From positions 185,805,548 through 185,869,547 of the forward strand of contig NC_064618.1 of the NCBI RefSeq assembly GCF_023898315.1: a stretch of DNA of 64,000 nt, in the 5' to 3' direction. The stretch comes from Schistocerca nitens (Eukaryota > Arthropoda > Insecta > Orthoptera > Acrididae). Positions 57,074-64,000 of the stretch are shown here, in pieces (the stretch's first letter is position 1; each line of letters opens with the position of its first letter). The position numbers and the translations under genes are program-made. The notes under the pieces were generated by a model. The model was not told the DNA's origin. It ran no database searches and worked only from the letters and a program-made list of their open reading frames with translations.

Positions 57074-57388
57074 TTAATCATACAGTAAAGCTGCATGCCC
57101 TCAGGAAAAATTACGGCTGCAGTTTCCCTTTGCTTTCAACCGTTGGCAGTACCAGCACAGCAAGGCTGTTTTGGTTAGTGTTACAAGGCCAGATCAGTCA
57201 ATTATCCAGACTGTTGTCCCTGCAACTACTGAAAAGGCTGCTGCCCCTCTTCAGGAACCACACGTTTGTCTGCCCTCTCAACAGATACCCCTCCGTTGTG
57301 GTTGCACCTACGGTACGGCCATCTGTATCGCTGGGGCACGCAAGCCTCCTCACCAACGGCAAGGTCCATGGTTCATGGGGGGGTAAGG

Positions 57389-58391
57389 TATTGTAGCATT
57401 AGGAAATGTGTTTAACAGTGAAAGGCAACTATTTGGTAAAGTGAAGTAAGTATTTAGTAAACTAAAATCACAACAAAAACCTATTACGATGAAAATATTT
57501 TCATGACTCGGCGGTCCTTACCTTCTGCATACACCTAGTAGGATGGCAAGCTGCATCTCCTACTATTGACGGGCTCTTGTTCAGCGCTGCAGCGCAAAGG
57601 AAACGCAGCACACAATGCCTGTAGAGCTATACTCCGTTCATCATAAGAATAAATCTGATCCAAACAAATACAAACAAAATAATTGTTCAGAAGCCGTAGC
57701 GCACCTACACTGGGTGTTGTTACGATCTTGGAAGTATGACCTACTTATATATTCGATATATTATTACCAAGTTACGTTAAATGAAACTTTAAGATATTCA
57801 AATGTATTAACAGCCTAAAAGATTTTCTTAATCACGCCTTATCTATGTAGTTTTTATTTAAAAAATCGTGTTCGGTCACAGCCTCTGCAGTGTTGTGCTC
57901 TGATTTTCGCGCTGTTAATGTGCATTATGTAGCAGTAGTGGCTTTATTCATCCGTAGATCTCTTTTTACAATGATACAGGACATGTCAAAGTATAAACGG
58001 CTGAGGCTGCTTCCTGTTCCATAGTGAAAAACACGTTTGTAACATAGTTAAAAATGCCGAGAAATAGGTTGCTCTTAATGTTTGTCATAAAGTGACAGAG
58101 ACAGTCGGCTTTGAATTTTAACGAGGGACTGTATTAGATACAGTTGAGACACATATACACTCTGAACGTATAGTGGAGTCGGTAGCGTAAAACGTATTAC
58201 AGATCATGGTTCGCTAGTTCAAATATCGTCTGAGTCATTGTTTTTTTGTTTTTTCTCGTTCAATTCGAAGTACCTACATCTCGTAACGGTAAAATTTATC
58301 GTGATTTTTAATGAACAAAGCACGTATTCTGGCTTATAATTACATATTATTCGCGAACTTCCTCTTTTACTTCAAATATAAATTCTTAGTT
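57389..58391. other. No recognisable feature
   Basis: AT-rich spacer without recognised elements. Confidence 0.5.
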
Positions 58392-58616
58392 ACCGATATT
58401 TTAGCCGGTCGAAGTGGCCGTGCGGTTAAGGGCGCTGCAGTCTGGAACCGCAAGACCGCTACGGTCGCAGGTTCGAATCCTGCCTCGGGCATGGATGTTT
58501 GTGATGTCCTTAGGTTAGTTAGGTTTAACTAGTTCTAAGTTCTAGGGGACTAATGACCTCAGCAGTTGAGTCCCATAGTGCTCAGAGCCATTTGAACCAT
58601 TTGAACCGATATTTTA
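58392..58616 (+). mobile_element. tRNA-derived SINE, family D subfamily 1, with TSDs
   Basis: The SINE body is 58404-58604. The perfect 12-bp duplication ACCGATATTTTA is at 58392-58403 and 58605-58616. A perfect B box is at 58470-58480. It is almost identical to the copy at 29171-29368 apart from a few bases near the head and the 3' end, so both come from a recently active source. Confidence 0.97.
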
Positions 58617-59635
58617 CGGAACACTGTTAACAAAAGTTGGTTAACTTAAGGAAACGTAACAATTTAATTTTAAGGCAAAAATGCAAAAAAATACTCTTTA
58701 TTAGGATTATGTCCATAATTTTATGCCACAGTTGTAGATAAGTGTCGTAGAAACATGAAAAAAATTCATTTTCAGACCATCGACCACACCATACAAGTGT
58801 TGCATTTTTATATTTGCCACTGTACCACTATTATGAAATGAACACAACAGAATTGATCTGGAGCCAAGTTACGGGATTTTGGCCGAAAATTAACAAGACT
58901 GTTAGGCTGCCAGACGTACTGGAACTGCCGAGCGCTGTCGGGATATAGAACGGAGCGTCATAAGAGAAGAGGAGAATATGCGGTGCCCGGTTGGCTTCGT
59001 CGATTCTGTTGTTGATGGGCTCGTTATCAACGTATCAGGTGACACTTCCAAAACTGAAATGTATCTCTTCGATTCGGGTGAGGAAGGAGATAAGCAATTA
59101 CCAGACGACTGATTGTAATTAATACCTTCAGTGGCTTCAGTATTCAGCAGTACGGTTAAATCCCCGCAGCATGCTTTTGCAGCACGCTCAGAAAAATTAT
59201 CCTGTGTTTAAGTTAGAATTTTCATCACTCTTATTTGTAATTAGAATACAATGTCAGGTGAGAACGAGAGCATTTTAGGCTTTCCGTGTGGTCACCCAAG
59301 AAGCGAGCGTAGTGCTGGAGTTTTGCCGATTGTTATTTCATTCTCTTTAAATATTAAATGACATTCGAAGTATTTGTTTCTTTGCTCGTCTCTTTTTACG
59401 CATGAACTGCAACTGCTCACATCATTAGAGGTTAGTTGGACCGCTGGCTGATCAGTAGTTACCAAGTTTAATGCGCCGCTAAAACTGTTGCCCCGCATTA
59501 TCGCTCAATAGTCTATGTGCATCTAACATAGCATGAAACGTACCTTACTTTTGAATACATTGTGGGAGTGACAGTGATGAATGTGTTACAAATATTTACT
59601 ATCAGAAACAGTCTTGATCACAATTTATTTATTAC
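58617..59635. other. No recognisable feature
   Basis: AT-rich spacer. Confidence 0.5.
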
Positions 59636-59675
59636 GGTGACCGGTTTCGACCACTACTGTGGTCATCTTCAGACC
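59636..59675 (-). ncRNA. Hammerhead-like ribozyme motif, best copy
   Basis: The minus strand reads GGU, core CUGAAGA, spacer U, helix GACCAC with GUGGUC around tetraloop AGUA, GAAA, CCGGU, C, ACC. Helix II has six pairs. ACCGGU is self-complementary (helix III). The cleavage triplet is the canonical GUC, and the following ACC pairs with the leading GGU as helix I. Apart from the single U between core and helix II, every hammerhead box is present. The flanks (GTAATAAATAAATTGTGATC on the minus strand) recur in insect sequences I recall, consistent with a dispersed element. Confidence 0.6.
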
Positions 59676-61491
59676 TACAAGTCGTATACAGAGCTTTAAT
59701 TAGAAGGCTACACACATTAAAGGAAATACATAAAGTTATAAAGCTATAAAACCATGAATTACCACTGAGTAAGAACCTCCTTCTGCCGAAGAATCACTAC
59801 TGGAGAAACCAGTGCACGTCTCATTATATATAATGGAGGCTCCGCCCACTTCTGACGGAACGATGTAATTACTAACAAAAATAAAATAAAAATAAAACGT
59901 ATCCTTATGATTTTACTTGACTGAACTGGTCACAGCTTGCCTTCCGCTCCACGCGAAACAAAAATCCAATGAGATTCAAGCAGACGCGGAAGAGTACATG
60001 GCGTAATGTTAACATCAGGTTTCTTCTTATGATGAACAGAGTGTACCCGCGGTCTGACAGCGGAGGTGCTGTTCCCTAGCCGGGATTCTTTCGCTGGCGA
60101 TGCTCAACGGCAGTGGTGTCCAGCCGGGGGTAATTAACCCCTAAGGGGAAAAATTAAATTTTATGATGGGTTAAAAACCAAAAGTTTTGACAGTGTTTAG
60201 ATCAAGAATCTAAATTTTAAAGGAATCTTTACTATTGTCACTATTTCATAAGACTGAAACACTGATTACATAACTTACGCATGGCGGAATGTGGTTGAGA
60301 TTACAGCTCGTGAAGCAAATGTATGATAATCCTCCTCGCGTAGTCAACACACTGCACACATACTTTTCACTTGACGCCATGTATCTACGACAGAAAAAAC
60401 GAGACGTATACAACACATATGCTTAAATATCTAACCAAGAAGCCTTCTCCGAGTTGTAGGTCCCACGAATTGCTTCCTTATTTACTTTGCACCATTAAAT
60501 GAACGAACTGACGGTTAACACAACAGTAACAACTTGATGACTACTACATTGTCGTAGGGCCTACACATTATTTTAATTTTCGTGGTAACAACCTCAGTTT
60601 CTTATCTTTACTTGTTGTAATTTATGACCTCAACAGCAGCGTAGACGGAAAAATTGACATCGGCACGACGGAGCTGGCGAAAGAGGTAACCTCTTGTCCA
60701 AGGCTATAGTGGACAGAGGGCACCATAGTTCCACACGTTACTGGTGGTGCCCGACAACGTCTGTTCTACACGTTAGTGGCGGCTGAGTCAGTAATATTCC
60801 AGTCCAACAACCTGATCTTGTATTGTTAATTCATGAATTACCCTAGATTTCCTATTCTCTACGCTTTACAACTTCAAATCGCCTACGCATTATTGCCATT
60901 ATTACTGTTAATCTAATTATTAACAGCAGTGGAACTTTTTTAGTTCATAAGTAAATATCCAGCAGTTAAGTGATTTACACCCAACTGGCCTGAGTATAGT
61001 GCACACGTTTTAAGTTTGTTGATTTTAAATGATGTTGTAGGGTGTGAGCGAAGCAAGTGCAGTACGGAGAAGAATGGTGCAAAGGACACACGTTTTCTAA
61101 CATCTGTCTGCCCTCGATGTGGACGGTTAACATTGCTTCACGAGAAGGAAGTGTAGGTAGATCTCACGATGCACTGAAATTTATTACATCACTATATAAG
61201 AAAAGGTTTTCAGAACCGTTACAATTATCTCATTGACTCATTAAAAGTCCTGAAATATAAATCTCATTCATCTTTAGTTATTTTAAAAACGGAAGTGTTC
61301 AAAGGAAATTCTTTCCCGTCCTAAAGTTTAGTTGGGTACTAATTTTTATTTTACTTTACGCAAAGTTTGGGGTAGACCTACAGTAATACAGCTAAATCTA
61401 CTTTTTTGAATAAACGTTTTACCTTACAGTCTTCAGATAATTATCCGTAATTGATAACGGAACGCTTACCCAATTTATTTATAGACTTACA
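59676..61491. other. No recognisable gene
   Basis: AT-rich. A palindromic patch GGGGTAATTAACCCC-like is near 60127-60141. Nothing else is recognised. Confidence 0.45.
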
Positions 61492-61525
61492 CTGCTGGCC
61501 GTTAAAGCTGCAACGCCAGAAGGCA
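61492..61525 (+). mobile_element. Possible Tc1-like terminal repeat
   Basis: CACTGCTGGCCGTTAAAGCT followed by GCAACGCC resembles the terminal repeat of another Tc1-like family I recall from insects (ACTACTGGCCATTAAAATTGC). No transposase or partner repeat is found in the following 800 bp. Weak call. Confidence 0.3.
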
Positions 61526-62309
61526 GCATCAGATCAGCATAAATTGTATCAGACGGTTATAATGAAAGTGCTACTTCCCACAGATCTGGTGTGGGTTATA
61601 ATTATAGCATGACAGTGGAACTTGATGTATGTTTTAACGCATTAAATCGGAACCGATTTACACTGGTTAAAAAGTTAGTTCAAATTTTGGCCATCAAGCG
61701 CTAATATGACGCCATACAGGATCTCGTTGGTGCCTCTGGCGCTCACATAGAGCAAACTGCTTAAGCAAAATTTAATAACAACTTTAGCACTATGCCTTTC
61801 TCACTTCACTGACCTTTTCTGCCCATGTTCCGTTCCTAACACATTACATTTGAAAACATTCCTATACGTTATTCTCGCATTCTCCGCACCAGATTTGCAC
61901 CTGGTGGTTCAAAGTTGGAAAATTTTTTTTTTCCAACCATAAATCGGTTCCGCATTAACTGACATTTTATGTCCACCAAATTTCGCCCCCATGTGATAAT
62001 TACAGGACGCACTCAATGTCTGTGAGCAAATACAACTGTAACCATCTGGTAATATAGGCTTCCATATGTAAATGATTAACATTTCAGCACAACCAAACAA
62101 AAGTACTCAGGAGTAACGCCATTTGCATTCATCAAATAAGGGCAGATTAGGCAGAAGATTTCTCCCTTAAAATCGCATTTTAGTCTCGCTTGTTTGTAAC
62201 AATGTGTTATGCCTTGAGTAAGAAGGAGAATCGAGAATTCTTCAGGGGGCTGGATAGTGGTCCCTCACGACAGCGGTTTAGCGTTGGACGATGTTACTGT
62301 TCACGTGGC
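61526..62309. other. No recognisable feature
   Basis: AT-rich spacer. Confidence 0.45.
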
Positions 62310-62405
62310 TGAGCGGTAATAGGCGCTTCAGTCTGGAACCGCACGACCGCTACGGTCGCAGGTTTGAATCCTGCCTCGGGCATGGATGTATGTGATGTAC
62401 TTATG
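62310..62405 (+). mobile_element. SINE, family D, 5' half only, cut by a LINE
   Basis: The 5' half of a family D SINE runs from GTGGCTGAGCGGTAATAGGC to ATGTGATGTACTTATG. Its GAGCGGT...AGGCGCTTCAG head places it with subfamily 2. The B box is GGTTTGAATCC. The copy stops exactly where the T25 run begins. In complete copies about 100 bp more follows. The break is explained by insertion of the adjacent minus-strand LINE. Confidence 0.85.
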
Positions 62406-64000
62406 TTTTTTTTTTTTTTTTTTTTTTTTTGGTCATCAGTCTACTGACTGGTTTGATGCAGCCCGCCACAAATTCCTTTCCTGTGCTAATCTCTTCATCT
62501 CAGAGTAGCACTTGCAACCTAAGTCCTCAATTATTTGCTTGACGTATTCCAATCTCTGTCTTCCTCTACAGTTTTTGCCCTCCACAGCTCCCTCTAGTAC
62601 CATGGAAGTCATTCCCTCATGTCGTAGGAGATGTCCTATCATCCTGACCCTTCTCCTTATCAGTGTTTTCCACATATTCCTTTCCTCTCCGATTCTGCGT
62701 AGAACCTCCTCATTCCTTACCTTATCAGTCCACCTAATTTTCAACATTCGTCTATAGCACCACATCTCAAATGCTTCCATTCTCTTCTGTTCCGGTTTTC
62801 CCACAGTCCATGTTTCACTACCATACAATGCTGTACTCCAGACGTACATCCTCAGAAATTTCTTCCTCAAATTAAGGTCGGTATTTGATATTAGTAGACT
62901 TCTCTTGGCCAGAAATGCCTTTTTTGCCGTAGCGAGTCTGCTTTTGATGTCCTCCTTGCTCCGTCCGTCATTAGTTATTTTACTGCCTAGGTAGCAGAAT
63001 TCCTTAACTTCATTGACTTCGTGACCATCAATCCTGATGTTAAGTTTCCCGCTGTTCTCATTTCTACTACTTCTCATTACCTTCGTCTTTCTCCGATTTA
63101 CTCTCAAACCATACTGTGTACTCATTAGACTGTTCATTCCGTTCAGCAGATCATTTAATTCTTCTTCACTTTCACTCAGGATAGCAATGTCATCAGCGAA
63201 TCGTATCATTGATATCCTTTCACCTTGTATTTTAATTCCACTCCTGAACCTTTCTTTTATTTCCATCATTGCTTCCTCGATGTACAGATTGAAGAGTAGG
63301 GGCGAAAGGCTACAGCCTTGTCTTACACCCTTCTTAATACGAGCACTTCGTTCTTGATCGTCCACTCTTATTATTCCCTCTTGATTGTTGTACATATTGT
63401 ATATGACCCGTCTCTCCCTATAACTTACCCCTACTTTTTTCATAATCTCGAACAGCTTACACCATTTTATATTGTCGAACGCTTTTTCCAGGTCGACAAA
63501 TCCTATGAAAGTGTCTTGATTTTTCTTTAGCCTTGCTTCCATTATTAGCCGTAACGTCAGAATGGCCTCTCTCGTCCCTTTACTTTTCCTAAAGCCAAAC
63601 TGATCGTCACCTAGCGCATTCTCAATTTTCTTTTCCATTCTTCTGTATATTATTCTTGTAAGCAGCTTCGATGCATGAGCTGTTAAGCTGATTGTGCGAT
63701 AATTCTCGCACTTGTCAGCTCTTGCCGTCTTCGGAATTGTGTGGATGATGCTTTTCCGAAAGTCAGATGGTATATCGCCAGACTCATATATTCTACACAC
63801 CAACGTGAATAGTCGTTTTGTTGCCACTTCCCCCAATGATTTTAGAAATTCTGATGGAATGTTATCTATCCCTTCTGCCTTATTTGACCGTAAGTCCTCC
63901 AAAGCTCTTTTAAATTCCGATTCTAATACTGGATCCCCTATCTCTTCTAAATCGACTCCTGTTTCTTCTTCTATCACATCAGACAACTCTTCACCCTATA
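62406..64000 (-). mobile_element. LINE (family 2, RTE-like), 3' part, continues past window
   Basis: T25 at 62406-62430 is the reverse complement of the poly(A) tail. The element reads leftwards from the window edge with an open reverse-transcriptase frame. Its 3' end (CATCAAACCAGTCAGTAG then ACTGATGACC) matches the copies at 22100, 49940 and 10500. It has inserted into a SINE. The long open frame and long tail make it the youngest LINE here. The endonuclease and 5' end would lie beyond 64000. Confidence 0.93.
62436..63986 (-). CDS. RTE-like LINE reverse transcriptase, partial, open frame
   Basis: This is the polymerase part of a LINE ORF2-type protein that primes reverse transcription at a nicked target. 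The frame is open for 516 codons and would normally continue upstream into an endonuclease. The first codon here is TTG, not a true start. Motifs: YRTISLTAHASKLLTRIIYR (about 96-115), motif A IGFVDLEKAFDN with Asp165, motif B KKGVRQGCSLSPLLFNLYIE (218-237), motif C RFADDIAIL with Asp265 and Asp266, thumb YLGSKITNDGRSKEDIKSR (332-350), and a C-terminal domain with MWCYRRMLKIRWTDK and MIGHLLRHEG, ending AASNQSVD. All palm Asp residues are present. Upstream, near 63996-63998, a one-base deletion relative to the copy at 48428 creates a stop, so the full protein is probably broken. The stop codon lies five bases from the poly(A), leaving almost no 3' UTR, as in RTE elements. Confidence 0.92.
   Translation of the reverse strand: MSDVIEEETGVDLEEIGDPVLESEFKRALEDLRSNKAEGIDNIPSEFLKSLGEVATKRLFTLVCRIYESGDIPSDFRKSIIHTIPKTARADKCENYRTISLTAHASKLLTRIIYRRMEKKIENALGDDQFGFRKSKGTREAILTLRLIMEARLKKNQDTFIGFVDLEKAFDNIKWCKLFEIMKKVGVSYRERRVIYNMYNNQEGIIRVDDQERSARIKKGVRQGCSLSPLLFNLYIEEAMMEIKERFRSGIKIQGERISMIRFADDIAILSESEEELNDLLNGMNSLMSTQYGLRVNRRKTKVMRSSRNENSGKLNIRIDGHEVNEVKEFCYLGSKITNDGRSKEDIKSRLATAKKAFLAKRSLLISNTDLNLRKKFLRMYVWSTALYGSETWTVGKPEQKRMEAFEMWCYRRMLKIRWTDKVRNEEVLRRIGEERNMWKTLIRRRVRMIGHLLRHEGMTSMVLEGAVEGKNCRGRQRLEYVKQIIEDLGCKCYSEMKRLAQERNLWRAASNQSVD

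Larger units (their letters stand above)
54121..57388 (-). mobile_element. LINE (family 1, RTE-like), near full length
   Basis: Minus-strand element with a (CAA)n-like 3' tail at 54121-54132 and a 5' end near 57388. It shares 5' leader, endonuclease, linker and reverse transcriptase order with 35103-38185, but retains two segments missing there, so it is the better reference for this family. A possible target duplication TATTGT flanks both ends. Long open pieces remain (250, 117 and 167 codons), implying moderate age. Confidence 0.88.

Overview
The window looks like intergenic DNA from a large, repeat-rich insect genome. The repeat families match ones I recall as abundant in locusts and grasshoppers of the genus Schistocerca: several tRNA-derived SINEs, two related RTE-like LINE families, and a Tc1-like transposon. 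That host assignment is from memory and could not be checked here. I could not support a single host protein-coding gene, rRNA or functional tRNA. Every recognisable protein fragment belongs to a mobile element, and nearly all are broken.

Layout. 1-9.8 kb: SINE copies (1.06-1.32, 8.23-8.43 kb), a near-perfect palindrome (2.76-2.99 kb), a decayed Tc1-like transposon (5.93-7.06 kb), and a composite repeat built from a tRNA-like module plus an inverted repeat (8.76-9.44 kb). 10-14.5 kb: a LINE 3' stub, a TTAA-flanked DNA transposon with a transposase tail (10.67-11.73 kb), a Penelope-like element remnant (13.3-14.05 kb) and a SINE with target-site duplications (14.25-14.51 kb). 14.6-20 kb: a 3-copy tandem repeat, a GC-rich block, and a pair of 112-bp repeats. 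20.5-22.1 kb: a decayed LINE. 23-24.5 kb: a gypsy-like pol remnant split by a SINE. 26.35-27.62 kb: a pogo-like transposon carrying a SINE. 29.2 kb: another SINE. 31.5-38.2 kb: simple repeats and a 3-kb minus-strand LINE. 38.5-40.3 kb: a probable solo LTR, a SINE and a LINE C-terminal remnant. 41.2-45.8 kb: an inverted mariner fragment, a small inverted-repeat element (42.88-43.26 kb) and a 225-bp tandem repeat. 46.8-50.5 kb: a plus-strand LINE with a nested 75-bp insertion, then a third LINE tail. 54.1-57.4 kb: a second 3-kb minus-strand LINE. 58.4 kb: a SINE. 62.3-64 kb: a SINE cut by a LINE whose reverse-transcriptase frame is open for 516 codons and runs to the window edge.

Main finding. 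Six sites (4.3, 2.81, 2.90, 42.90, 43.12 and 59.64 kb) share one RNA design with different stem sequences: a C/U-UGAAGA core, one spacer U, a 4-6 bp helix with a short loop, then GAAA (UAAA in one). In five of the six, GAAA leads into a self-complementary tetramer or hexamer, one further base, and a short helix back to the sequence before the core. This is the topology of a minimal hammerhead ribozyme with a very short helix III, a form known from Penelope-like elements. Four of the six sit as divergent pairs inside inverted-repeat elements. The covarying helices argue for a selected RNA structure rather than chance. The spacer U departs from the textbook hammerhead core, so activity is not certain.

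The elements do not work together as a pathway. Their nesting gives relative ages: SINEs interrupt the gypsy-like and pogo-like copies, and the 62.4-kb LINE interrupts a SINE, so that LINE is among the youngest insertions here.
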